From Periplaneta americana (taxonomy: Eukaryota; Arthropoda; Insecta; Blattodea; Blattidae), in NCBI RefSeq assembly GCF_040183065.1, contig NC_091131.1:13778800-13842799 (forward strand): a DNA stretch of 64,000 nucleotides. The letters are read 5' to 3'. The stretch's first letter is position 1, and every line of letters begins with the position of its first letter. This document shows, in pieces, positions 33,870-44,799 of this stretch. The notes beneath the pieces were generated by a model. That model was not told where the DNA came from, did no database searches, and saw nothing but the letters and a program-made list of their open reading frames with translations. The translations under genes were made by a program, and so were the position numbers.

Positions 33870-34906
33870 ACAGAGTGATTTATATAGAACTGACACATTT
33901 CTTTCATTAATTGTTTCAAAACGAATTGTGCTAGCGACAACTTATTATACCTAAAATGTAGAGGAATTTTGGGAGATTATTTACCTCTATAGCAAATGTT
34001 GTCCGGCGTTATTAAATACGGAGATCTCGGTGGCCACAGGTTCCTGGAAATTATTCGGTCGTCACATAACCTGATAAATGGAACCATGCTTCATCTGTGA
34101 ACCATGTGATCGACAATATGGCAGGATTTTGCACAATGAACGTCTGAAACCAGCAGCAGAATGTTCTGGAGTTTCGATTCCTTGTCACTAGATGCGCAGA
34201 TGTTTATGTTTTATTCCTATTGTTGGCAGCTGTTTTCGACATTTTGTGTCAACGTGAAAATGCAGTACACATTAAATCAACGACTCTTCCTTGTGAAGCA
34301 ATACTGGATTACGAATTCAATTACAGCTACTCAAAGGGCATACCAGAGAGAATTTGGTGTTCGCAATCCTCCCAAAAGAAACACAATACTGGGACTGGTA
34401 AACAAATTGGAAACAACTGGATCTCTGGTGAGTGAAAAGGGCAAGCATCGTTCATCTAGGCTTCCCACGGTTGTTGTTGACGTAAGAGCACGACTGGAGC
34501 AGTCACCCAAAAAATCATTAAGACGTTTGTCGCAGGGTGTCAGAGAGCCTAAAGCCATATAGGGTTACGGTTGTTCATCAGCTACAGGAACCAGATAAGG
34601 ATAAAAGATTGAATTATTGTCGTTGGTTTCAGACGTTCATTGTGCAAAATCCTGCCATATTGTCCATCACATGGTTCACAGATGAAGCATGGTTCCATTT
34701 ATCCGGTTATGTGACGACCGAATAATTTCCAGGAACCTGTGGCCACCGAGATCTCCGGATTTGACAACGCCGGACAACATTTGCTATAGAGGTAAATAAT
34801 CTCCCAAAAGTCCTCTATATTTTAGGTATAATAAGTTTTCGCTAGCACAATTCGTTTTGAAACAATTAATGAAAGAAATGTGTCAGTTCTATATAAATCA
34901 CTCTGT
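33870..34906. mobile_element. Mariner-type foldback element with 283-bp arms
   Basis: Arms 33870-34152 and 34624-34906 have the same length and are nearly exact inverse copies, ending ACAGAGTGATTTATATAGAA and its inverse. The right arm begins with transposase codons (WFQTFIVQNPAILSITWFTD then EAWFHLSGYV, the first catalytic Asp region), so the left arm is an inverted duplicate that includes coding sequence. gata flanks both ends within TA-bounded termini. Confidence 0.82.
34260..34563 (+). pseudogene. Transposase helix-turn-helix fragment
   Basis: From the ATG at 34260: MQYTLNQRLFLVKQYWITNS, TATQRAYQREFGVRNPPKRN, TILGLVNKLETTGSLVSEKG. This is the N-terminal DNA-binding region common to insect mariner-like transposases. 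After RRLSQ a deletion and frameshift join it to LKPYRVTVVHQLQEPDKDKR in another frame (to 34725), removing the recognition helix region. Confidence 0.78.
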
Positions 34907-35840
34907 AGATATATTGCTCTTTTCTACTTAACAATGTAATCATTTTTAAATGCAAGTATACAGAACATGTAATTATTTTTAAAAGTAAGTAAACCGTACT
35001 TAGAATATTACAAGTTTTAACAAACTTCACAGTTAATTTGATGAAATCCTTCTATAGTAAGTCCCTATTGCAAGTTATTGTTACACTTCAACATTCTAAA
35101 GAACAATGGTGATGATTATAGGGATAGAATTTTTATGCACTAAAAGATATAATAAGAAAACAGAATGTCAGCATTAGGTTGTGCATAGAAATCATAGACG
35201 TGAACAAACGTCTCATCAGTATTAAATCCTTGTTTCTCTTTCCATTTCGGAATATAGAAATAAAAGTTTTGATACCCGTTTTGAGGTCAGACGGTTCCCT
35301 TTCAGGGTGAGAGATGCTCTCCTGTCTTGGAGAAAATTAATAACAATATTAAAACAGTAGGCCTAGTAGATAAACCTCCCGTCTGTTTCACGTTCGCGCA
35401 CGCTGCCTTTTGAATTTGGTGCTGCATATGAAACAGCTTGAATTCGAATTCCAGCCAATTAGAACAAGGCATTGAGTGAGATTACACAATTATGTAACTG
35501 TCCACCTTCAGTAGCGCCATCTCTCGGGAATTATCGGAGTTGTCTAGTGTGAATTTTATTGTTGTTCATAATGGTAATAATTCCATAAAAAAAAGATAAA
35601 TTTATGAGAAAACTGATACATTATACGATATATTGAATCAAAATTTCGATATCGATATATCGCTATATCGAAACGAAAATATTGGTATTTTGTAAAAACC
35701 GATATATCGTTCCCATCTCTAAGTGTGCGCATGCGCGAGCATATACTATCTGTACTGCTTCTACCCACGGCGTTACGTCAGAGACAACAATGAAAGAGAC
35801 CCATGCACAGTTCGTATTCCAGTCGACAGAGTAGTGAAAC

Positions 35841-36825
35841 CAGTGTTGCCAGATTTCCTCAAATTAGGGAACTTCTGTAAAGAAGAAGGAAATTTTGAGG
35901 ATTTGAAAAAAAAAAAATACTAGACTTTTCAGGAATTCTTGGCTTTCAATCGAATCCACGGAAGAAATATACAATAAAAAATCGAACACTTTATATTTTC
36001 TTTCTTTGATACATACATGTTATAAATACACATCTCTCAAGTCCATTTCCAATAAGATATTATGTTATTTATGAGATCTGTATTATTCTTCCGACTCTCC
36101 ACACCTCATCTGCCTGTCTATCCGACTGATAAGATTAATTTGAATCAGAATGATAGTTATCGACAAATCAGAACATATACGCGAAACAAAATTTAAATTT
36201 CAAATTATTGCTACTTCACCAATACCAATCAATCTTTGCTCTTGTTTTTTTGTAATTATAATCTTCACCTCATTACTTAAAAATGTGTTACCCTTTTGTA
36301 ACCTACTGTTACTAACGGCTAATCACTCTTTTTTTGCTGTAGAAGAAAGAAACTTCGCTCACATAATGGGTTTGAAATAAATCAGTATATTATGATAGAA
36401 TCTGTATTTCGATTATATTTTACCGAATAAAATAACATGAAAGTTTAGAATGCAGTTGCTGTCTTCAATTTGTATTGTGCTTCTACATTCCCAGTATAAT
36501 TCCAAAAACACTTAACCATAAAAATGCTAAATAAACGTCAATGTCCGTTTCATTCAGATTAATTTTAAAATTATACATTACTTTGCGCTCGTTAGACACA
36601 ATTTGAAGCTTAAATATTTTATAAAGCAATATTGGGGTAATGTGGAAGTTATACAGGTATTATAATGAACAAAACAACACTTTTACGTCTTATCAAATCA
36701 TCTATTTTTTTTTCTTTACTCGGCATTTCCTACACAAATCCAAAGTTCGCAGGCATGTTGAGGAAATTTGGGGAAAATTTGCCTTTTTCGTTGAGGAAAT
36801 TTTTGACTAGGAGCTGGCAACACTG
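35841..36825. mobile_element. 985-bp non-autonomous hAT element
   Basis: The termini CAGTGTTGCCAG and CTGGCAACACTG have a perfect 8-bp target duplication AGTGAAAC (35833-35840 and 36826-36833). Subterminal tttcctcaa motifs occur at both ends. No coding region. It ends 60 bp before the last receptor gene 1 exon. Confidence 0.88.
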
Positions 36826-36885
36826 AGTGAAACAAATGAACGACACTGTACTGATCCTAATGCAGTTTGTATGTCTCGACCGCAG

Positions 36886-37135
36886 GTCTCGCTGGCTGAG
36901 GGAGATAGGCCTGGTGGGACGAGAGTACAATCGCTGGTTCTACCAGAGGCCAAAGTGCGACTCCAGTGGTCAGAGCTTCGTGAGCGTGCGAAGCCTGGAC
37001 TTCTACCCAGTTATGTTAGTTCTGCTCTTCGGCATGGCTGCCTCCGCTGCGATCTTTGTGGGTGAAGTCGTGCACGTCGCGGTCAAAAGCGGACAATATC
37101 CTTGGATACTTAGAATACTTTCTTGTAGGCGCTGA
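36886..37135 (+). CDS. IR75-like receptor, gene 1, terminal exon with TM3
   Basis: This last exon encodes the end of S2, the third membrane helix and the short cytoplasmic tail. It starts SRWLREIGLVGREYNRWFYQ, has PKCDSSGQSF before the membrane, then TM3 around FYPVMLVLLFGMAASAAIFV, followed by GEVVHVAVKSGQYPWILRI and a TGA stop at 37133-37135. The acceptor cgaccgcag is good, and phase 2 from the previous exon gives Arg. The six visible exons join to 1227 nt, that is 408 codons plus stop. No AATAAA lies in the first 85 bp after the stop; the nearest, at 37224-37229, is inside an inserted LINE. Confidence 0.94.
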
Positions 37136-37198
37136 TAACGTAGCTGGTCTTTTATATCCCACACATCACCTCAGCATATTTTTACTATTAAGGATGAA

Positions 37199-38297
37199 AG
37201 ATGTCGGGAGGAAATTAAAGCAGAATAAATATGGGAAATGCGTGTTATTATTCGGTTGAGAAGCTTTTATCATCCAGTCTGCTGTCAAAAAGTCTGAAAG
37301 TTAGAATTTATAAAACAGTTATATTACCGGTTGTTCTCTATGGCTGTGAAACTTGCACTCTCACTCTGAGAGAGGAACAGAGATTAAGGGTGTTTGAGAA
37401 TAAGGTGTTTAGGAAAATATTTGGGGCTAAGAGGGATGAAGTAACATGAGAATGGAGAAAGTTACACAACGCAGAACTGCACGCATTTTATTCTTCACCT
37501 GGCATAATACTTACTGGCTTTTAAGGAATCCGGAGGTTCATTGCCGCCCTCACATAAGCCCGCCATCGGTCCCTATCCTGAGCAAGATTAATCCAGTCTC
37601 TACCATCATATCCCACCTCCCTCAAATCCATTTTAATATTATCTTCCCATCTACGTCTCGGCCTCCCCAAAGGTTTTTTCCCTCCGGCCTCCCAACTAAC
37701 ACTCTATATGCTTTCTGGATTCACCCATACGTGCTACATGCCCTGCCCATCTCAAACGTCTGGATTTAATGTTCCTAATTATGTCAGGTGAAGAATACAA
37801 TGCGTGCAGCTCTGCGTTATGTAACTTTCTCCATTCTCCTGTAACCTCATCCCTCTTAGCCCCAAATATTTTCCTAAGATACTTATTCTCAAATTCCCTT
37901 AATCTCTGTTCCTCTCGCAAAATGAGAGTCCAAGTTTCACAAACATACAGAACAACCGGTCATATAACTGTTTTATAAATTCTAACTTTCAGATTTTTTG
38001 ACAGCAGACTGGATGACAAAAGTCACCTGACATAATTAGGAACATTAAATCCAGACGTTTGAGATGGGCAGGGCATGTAGCACATATGGGCGAATCCAGA
38101 AATGCATATAGAATGTTAGTTGGGAGGCCGGAAGGAAAAAGACCTTTGGGGAGGCCGAGACGTAGATGGGAAGATAATATTAAAATGGATTTGAGGGAGG
38201 TTGGATATGATGATAGAGACTGGATTAATCTTGCTCAGGATAGGGACCAATGGCGGGCTTATGTGAGGGCGGCAATGAACCTCCGGGTTCCTTAAAA
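37199..38297 (+). mobile_element. LINE family A, copy 5, interrupted by copy 6
   Basis: The pieces 37199-37508 and 38023-38297 form one plus-strand LINE end ([20 protein letters not shown] to [20 protein letters not shown]), ending aaaagccagtaagtaaatta. The gap holds a minus-strand copy of the same family. It occupies most of the intergenic space between the two receptor genes. Confidence 0.9.
37509..38022 (-). mobile_element. LINE family A, copy 6, inserted into copy 5
   Basis: A 514-bp, 5'-truncated minus-strand LINE. The target duplication is tcacctggcataat (37495-37508) and tcacctgacataat (38023-38036), 14 bp with one change. The minus frame reads EEQRLREFENKYLRKIFGAK and [16 protein letters not shown] before frameshifts. 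Confidence 0.92.
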
Positions 38298-38930
38298 GCC
38301 AGTAAGTAAATTAGTGAGTAAGTACGAATGATAGATTAAATGAGGTGGAAGTGGGGAGTGTTGGTGGAATGGTAGGAGAAACGGGAGTACCCCGAAAAAA
38401 ATCCTCTACAACACCTGTTTTGTCCACAAATTCCACCCAGATCTAACCGGGGATCGAACTCGGCCCACTATCACTATATCTAAATTTTGTTTTCGGAACC
38501 TAGAAGTTTTTAATTCTCGACTCACAAATTGTAAAGCCGATAGATACTTACGGTGGGTCCAAAGCTAGTTAATGATTTTTTTGACCTCTGTGATAATTTA
38601 TAAACTGGTCTTTCGTGTTCGGCTGGGACTGAACGTCTTGGACATATTCTTAAGACTTTGTCAGTCAATCCAGTTCCTCAAAGTGAGATCAAAGAACTTG
38701 TCTTTTGGCACTCCGTGTAATCATCTTCTATTAATGTTGACAAAATTGACCTCACCCCATGAAGTAACGGGGTATAAAAACTTCTGCGGTTCACTTCCAA
38801 ATGCTTCAGCCCTTTTTACGTGTGTCTAATGTACATCACAATAATTATCAGATCAATAAAAATAGTTTACATATAAGTTTATTTACACATTTACGTAATT
38901 GTTATTTCTACAAGTAAAAGGAATAAATAT
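38298..38930. promoter_or_regulatory. Intergenic region upstream of receptor gene 2
   Basis: About 630 bp between the LINE end and the gene 2 start. A SINE-like minus-strand B-box fragment (ggggatcgaactcgg) lies near 38445-38465. A TATA-like atataag at 38871-38877, about 60 bp before the ATG, is a candidate core promoter element; this is a weak call from sequence alone. Confidence 0.3.
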
Positions 38931-39114
38931 TTGTATGCAAATCACCAGTTGGAAATGCTGCTTCTGTTCACAAGGATCTGTTTAATGCTCGTTGTGGTAT
39001 TTGTTTTTGCTGCTGGTGCTCCTTTAGACCAAACTACGCTCTCCCTCATCACGTCATTCTTACAGCAAAACCACGTGTCTTCGGCCGTTGTTGCGTCTTG
39101 TTGGTCTGCATCGG
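38931..39114 (+). CDS. IR75-like receptor, gene 2, first exon with signal peptide
   Basis: This is the first coding exon of the second receptor. From the ATG at 38955 it reads MLLLFTRICLMLVVVFVFAA, a clear signal peptide, followed by GAPLDQTTLSLITSFLQQNH and VSSAVVASCWSAS, the start of the extracellular amino-terminal domain. An in-frame ATG lies 24 nt upstream at 38931; either could be used, and the downstream one puts the hydrophobic core closer to the N-terminus. The donor gtacgt follows TCG G (phase 1), and exon 2 begins with AG, so GAG closes the junction. A TATA-like atataag lies about 60 bp upstream. The intergenic distance from the gene 1 stop is 1.8 kb. Confidence 0.82.
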
Positions 39115-39170
39115 GTACGTAACACAACTCCATTTAAACAGAGTAAGTTTTCCTCGGTAATGTAGTGAAG

Positions 39171-40142
39171 GTCAGTTTCTGTCAGATGCGTTTCCAATTC
39201 ACTGCGGGCTAAAGCAAGGAGATGCACTATCACCTTTACTTTTTAACTTTGCTCTAGAGTATGCCATTAGGAAAGTCCAGGATAACAGAGAGGGTTTGGA
39301 ATTGAACGGGTTACATCAGCTGCTTGTCTATGCGGATGACGTGAATATGTCAGGAGAAAATCCACAAACGATTAGGGAAAACACGGGAATTTTACTGGAA
39401 GCAAGTAAAGCAATAGGTTTGGAAGTAAATCCCGAATAGACAAAGTATATGATTATGTCTCGTGACGGGAATATTGTACGAAATGAAAATATAAATATTG
39501 CAAAATTTATCTTTTGAAGAGGTGGAAAAATTCAAATATCTGGCAGCAACAGTAAAAAATATATATGATACTCGGGAGGAAATTAAACACAAAATAAATA
39601 TGGGAAATGCCTGTTATTATTCGGTTGAGAAGCTTTTATCATCTAGTCTGCTGTCAAAAAATCTGAAAGTTAAAATTTATAAAACAGTTATATTACCGGT
39701 TGTTCTGTATGGTCGTGAAACTTGGACTCTCACTTTGAGAGAGGAACATAGGTTAAGGGTGTTTTGAGAATAAGGTGCTTAGGAAAATATTTGTGGCTAA
39801 GAGGGATGAAGTTACAGGAGAATGGAGAAAGTTACACAACGCAGAGCTGCACGCATTGTATTCTTCACCTGACATAATTAGGAACATTAAATCCAGACGT
39901 TTGAGATGGGCAGGGCATGTAGCACGTATGGGCGAATCCAGAAATGGATATAGAGTGTTAGTTGGGAGGCCGGAGGGAAAAAGACCTTTAGGGAGGCCGA
40001 GACGTAGATGGGAAGATAATATTAAAATGGATTTGAGGGAGGTGGGATATGATGATAGAGAATGGATTAATCTTGCTCAGGATAGGGACCAATGGCGGGC
40101 TTATGTGAAGGCGGCAATGAACCTCCGGGTTCCTTAAAAGCC

Positions 40143-40208
<66 letters not shown>
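39171..40208 (+). mobile_element. LINE family A, copy 7, with (AGT)n tail and 13-bp target duplication
   Basis: Coding starts at gtcagtttctgtcagatgcg with [40 protein letters not shown], then one in-frame stop (PE[13 protein letters not shown]) and frameshifts near 39490 and 39765. It ends ccttaaaagcct followed by about 22 AGT units (40142-40208). taatgtagtgaag lies on both sides (39158-39170, 40209-40221). Confidence 0.93.
40142..40208 (+). repeat. (AGT)n at LINE 3' end
   Basis: The array lies between the LINE 3' UTR and the downstream target duplication, so it was created by or after the insertion as the tail of the element. Confidence 0.9.
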
Positions 40209-40210
<2 letters not shown>

Positions 40211-40221
40211 ATGTAGTGAAG

Positions 40222-40479
40222 ACTGTGGCAGCCAATAAGTCCGTAGTATGTCCTTCAAAGTGAAGTAAAATTGGGTATCCGGTATCGTACATTTTCGGCA
40301 AAACAAACCAGAAAGTTAATCCTTGCTCATATAGCGACTATCTATCGAAGTTTTTGCAGGCCGAAGTTTCAATTAATCAAAGGCCACGCTGATGAGAAAT
40401 GGTGTATTCATAATATCGGTTATTCTAATAGCCTCAGTTTTCCTGTGAATAATGATGAAAATCGCAGATCACTGTAATA
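40222..40479. other. Intron, nothing recognised
   Basis: Short open frame on the plus strand with no known motif. Confidence 0.35.
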
Positions 40480-40688
40480 ATCCCTTATTCATCTGTCGTA
40501 AAAAAATCTTGGCTACTTTTTCGATAATAATCTAACTTGGAATTTTCAAGTTAAAGAAACGGTACAAAAAATCTGTTCCTCCATTCACTGTTTGAGTCGC
40601 TTGAGAAACTTCTTCCCCCAGCAACTAAAACTTACCCTAGTACAAACTCAAGTAATGCCGCACTTCGATTATTGTGACGTTCTGTTAA

Positions 40689-41751
40689 GGGGAGAGGATG
40701 GTATTTTTTGGTGAAAAATGAGAATATTTTCAAAAAAAAACTTTAAAATACGCTGTGATATGTGTAGAATGCATGGCATAACATTTTGTTGGTATTTGTG
40801 CCCTTATCGGATATTGAGTCGCCATTTTTAAACTTCCTGCGTTATGGATTTTTAAATCACTCGCCCACTTTTATTGTTGTTTCCGGTAAATTAAATTTTC
40901 AATTTTTTTTTCTTTAAAGTGCCCTTTGATATGTGTGGAATGCATAGCATAACATTTTGTGGGTATTTGTGCCCTTATCGGATGTTGAGACGTCATTTTT
41001 AAACTTCCTGCGTTATGGATTTTTAAATCACTTGCCCACTTTTATTGTTGTTTCCAGTAAATTAAATTTTCAATTTTTTTTTCTTTAAAATACCCTTTTA
41101 TATATGTGGAATGCATTGCACAACATTTTGTGGGTATTTGTGCCCTTATCGGATGTTGAGACGTCATTTTTAAACTTCCTGCGCTATGGATTTTTAAATC
41201 ACTCGCCCGCTTTTATCGGTTTCCTGTAACTTTTTTTTTTTTTTTTTTTTTTTTTTTGCTACATTGCCAGACAAAAATGGATATAATTTCTGAACTATTA
41301 AAGATGTATGCATGAACTTTAGAACACACATTCTTTAGACTATTAGGAAACGTTTCTCTGTAACAGAATTTTGTTAATTGATAATTGATACGTCCCTTTG
41401 TTTGGAAGAAAGGAAATAAGAAAGTTGTTATTAAATTTAATTGTTTATTTTACAAACGTAGGGACTAATATCAAAATTCTGCTACAGACAGTTTTTAGAA
41501 CATGCTTTTGCAAATACATTGCAAAAAACTGTTTGAATCTATCTTTAAAAACGGTTTAGATATAGGCCTATCGGTTTTAGTACAATCCTGCATTGGGTAT
41601 ATTTTTTTTCAAATTTGGGCCCCCAAATATTTTTTTTTTCAAAATATTTTTATTTGGTTGAGTTGCCACAGCTATCAGCTCTCTACATACAAAAAATTAA
41701 TATTTTTCACCAAATAGGAAAAAAGTTTTAAAAAAATACCATCCTCTCCCC
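40689..41751. mobile_element. 1063-bp TTAA-inserting TIR element
   Basis: The termini GGGGAGAGGATGGTATTTTT and aaaataccatcctctcccc have TTAA on both sides (40685-40688 and 41752-41755), inside LINE codons. TTAA fits piggyBac or Kolobok; no transposase is seen. The interior has a 171-bp tandem repeat. Confidence 0.87.
40757..41240 (+). repeat. 171-bp tandem repeat, about 2.8 units
   Basis: Units start at gatatgtgtagaatgcatgg (40757), gatatgtgtggaatgcatag (40928) and the like at 41099; shared blocks include tttgtgcccttatcggat and cttcctgcgttatggatttt. It lies inside the TTAA element. Confidence 0.88.
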
Positions 41752-42504
41752 TTAAGTGACCTAAGTTCTGAACTGCCAGTCAAGTTACAGCGAGTTCAGA
41801 ATGTGTGCGTCAGATACGTGTGCAACATCCGACGATATGATCACATATCACCGTCCTTCGCAAGTCTTTCGTGGCTCCGACTTAAAGAACGTAGAACTTT
41901 ACATTCTTTGTTTTTACTCTTTCGAATTCTGCACACTTCAACACCAAATTACTTTTCGCCTCGTTTCTCTTATCTATACTCTAACCACGACGTAAATACT
42001 AGATCACTTATCTGTGGCGCGTTAAGTATAGAACATCTTGTTATTCATCATCTTTTACAGTATCCACCTCACGACAATGGAATTCCCTGTCACAAAGTAT
42101 TAGGGGCTGCAAGAAAATAAACACTTTTAAAAACAGCTTAAAAGATAACCTTCTTAGCATTTCACTCCAATCATACTGACTTAAACTATCACTGTCTACA
42201 TTGTTACTCCTTCCTTTAGACATCATCCGGATAGTGCTGTATTTTCAAAATTGTCTCATAATAATCTCTTTCTATTATCTAACATTATTTGAAATATATT
42301 AACCTTCTATGTATTTTAGCATAATTCTGCTACATAGTTTGTATTTCATTGTTTAATTAATAGTTTATAGTATTTTGTTGTTTAATTCGTAAATAACTCT
42401 TGTATACATGTTGTCGTAAAATAATCCAATAAAATAAAAACAATACATGTAACTCTTATCTAAATCAAATTGTTGAATTCTTTGTAAGTTCATACATATG
42501 TATG

Positions 42505-42568
42505 TATACTTTTTGCTGGTTGAGTGGAAGAGAAGGCCTTACGGCCTTAACTCTGCCAGCTAAAATAA

Positions 42569-42631
<63 letters not shown>

Positions 42632-42632
42632 T
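42505..42632 (+). repeat. Retroposon 3' stem-loop plus (ATT)n
   Basis: tgctggttgagtggaagaga, aggccttacggcctt, aactctgccagc can form a nested stem-loop; it is followed by aaataaatt and about 21 ATT units. The same 3' structure occurs at 60795-60840. Confidence 0.7.
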
Positions 42633-43512
42633 AGGGATGAAATTTCAGCTGTGTTTATATCATGTCTTTGAAACTTCTGACGTTTAGAGTTATTGCAGCA
42701 GCCGTGATGTTGCCAAATGCTTCACAGAAACATAACTATTTCCTCAAAAACGTTGAATGTTAAAGAAAAACTTATTTAGATTTTTCCTATCTCTCCTCAT
42801 GATCCTTTACCAGTTTTAGTTTGGTGCAGAGATTACCAACCACACTCTATAAAAGGTTTTTCTATTTTGAGAAAAATTGATTTTTGAAACAGTTATTAAT
42901 ACACCTGCAAATTTACAGATACGAGGTATCATTTCTTAGCCACCAATCTGCTGATGTTTATTTGTTCTCACAACGTTGACACTACAAGACGTAGTGCGGC
43001 ATTGACATCCATTCTGTTCCTGTTTTTTATCTTAATTACAAAGACTGTCTAAGAACTATGTAGGTCTATGCGGCTGAAAAAATTGTCAATAGGCTAATTT
43101 TGAAACTTGTCTGCTGAGATCTGGGTATTTTTCATTGACAGATATCCAGAAATGATTCAGTAACTTGCTTTTGAATCTGAGAGAGAGATACATTTTATTT
43201 CATTTTTCACTTTATTCAGAATCTACGAAAAGCAATATTAAAATAATTTCTGTGTATGGGCAAAATATTTTCGTTGGCCGGTACCGGTTCGCAGACCGTC
43301 GGATGAAGAACTCTGATGTATAGCCTATAAACTTCTACAGGTCGTGTAAAACGTTGAAACCTGCAATTTGATGTGCCGTAATGGTAGTATATTTATTTAC
43401 AATTTTTGTTTTCTATTTGTTAAGTAAAATGTAAAGTATGGGTAAAATAAGATCTTATCTATAATACCATAAAATGTTAATTTGTTTACAAGTATTTTAT
43501 TGGTAATATATT
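42633..43512. other. Intron, nothing recognised
   Basis: No motif or repeat identified. Confidence 0.35.
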
Positions 43513-44100
43513 TTATGCTCGACCATGCCGAAATGTAGTAATTACACACCTGGTAGCAGTCCTTTAATGCATGTCATTAAAATACACCTACTCATTAAAG
43601 TTCAATCGAAAGACAACGAGGGAAACGTCACGGAGGCTGGAAATCCAATACTGTCGCAGAAGGTTATGTTCTGTTACTATAATAATTAGCGTTAATTGTA
43701 AATAAAATTCAAATAAATTCAATTTGTCATTTCGTTTTTCAATTCTAAATCAATTTCCAGGTTATATCAAAATTAGTTCATGTTATTCTCTACATTACAT
43801 CAAGGTCAATGACATTATTGTTCCTCGGAAAAAATCAATACTTTCGCGTCTGCGCACATCTCACAATTTACGAGCTATGCACAAAGTCACTTCCGATCTT
43901 CAGTCAGATACAAATAAAATGAATACTTCTGAAAGTTAGAAATATGGTCGAGCATAAAAAGTCGTATGAAACTTGCCTATAATGGCAATTAAGACGCTCG
44001 TATGAAACTTATGAAACTCGCTTGCGCTCGTTTCATAAACAAACATGCTCGCGTCTTAATTACTATCATTATAGGCTCGTTGCATAATGTACTATTAAGT
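43513..44100 (+). repeat. 0.6-kb dispersed repeat, copy 1
   Basis: It begins atgctcgaccatgccgaaat and contains a mirrored atatggtcgagcat at about 43943, followed by a palindrome (ctataatggcaattaagacg ... cgtcttaattactatcatta tag). It matches copy 2 at 44800-45423 with a few small indels. Confidence 0.85.
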
Positions 44101-44799
44101 GTTAATTGTATTTCCGACATTATATACAGCTTCATGACTTTGCGATTTGTATAGAAATAACATCTATGAGAAAGTAGATTAACATTCCTACACAGAAATA
44201 TCTGCAATGCTTGGGAAAAGTGACATAAGTCAGTTTTCACAAAAATGTTTTATTAATTCATTGACAACTTACGGAACATCTGCTCGCTTTGGAAAAAAGA
44301 CCTAAGTATTTCTCCCATTAGAATGAGTCATACAGAAGAAAATCAAGTCGACATAAGCCAGTGTGAAGACAGTTTTTTCCTTCTCCTGTAAAATTAACAT
44401 TTTTTACTTGTGCTACTTTTCCCGAGCACAACAGATATAATTGAACACACACACACATATATGTATATAATATATGTATCACATGACAAATCTTCAGACT
44501 CATTTCGCTTTAGCGAAACCCACCAACACTAGATAACTTCGAATTTGAAAGTGTCTGTAAGTAACCAATTATCTAAGTATTATTTAGTTCTCTATAAGTA
44601 TTACGTCTTTTTATATAGCCTATGTATATTTTCTTGACGGAAATACAAAAATTAGTGAACACATTTGATGGATATTATTGAGAATATTAAAGTTACTCTG
44701 ATAATCCGGTACTATGATTCTGGGTGAATTGTTTGCTTATCAAACGAGTCTATTGTTTTATTGTACATATATTATTGTAATTAATCTAATAAAAAGCGT
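44101..44799. other. Spacer between the two repeat copies
   Basis: AT-rich, with a short (CA)n/(TA)n run at about 44443-44475. No coding motif. Confidence 0.4.

Larger units (their letters stand above)
33424..35721. mobile_element. hAT-type element with TATCGATA-rich ends, carrying a foldback transposon
   Basis: The termini TAGTGATGGAGG and cccatctcta are flanked by AGTGTGCA (33416-33423) and AGTGTGCG (35722-35729), an 8-bp duplication with one change. Both subterminal regions are packed with cgatatatcg motifs. A mariner-type foldback element occupies 33870-34906. Confidence 0.75.
40480..42440 (+). mobile_element. LINE family E, split by a TTAA element
   Basis: The left part reads LAYFFDNNLTWNFQVKETVQ, CLSRLRNFFPQQLKLTLVQT, QVMPHFDYCDVLL. 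After the insertion (40689-41751) it resumes with DLSSELPVKLQRVQNVCVRY and RRYDHISPSFASLSWLRLKE, NTRSLICGALS. This is the C-terminal region of CR1/jockey-like LINEs. The 3' end is gtcgtaaaataatccaataa. Confidence 0.85.

Noticed and set aside
40757-41240. 171-bp repeat as a centromeric alpha satellite
   Set aside because: The period is a coincidence; the sequence is unrelated as far as I can tell, and there are fewer than three units inside a TIR element.
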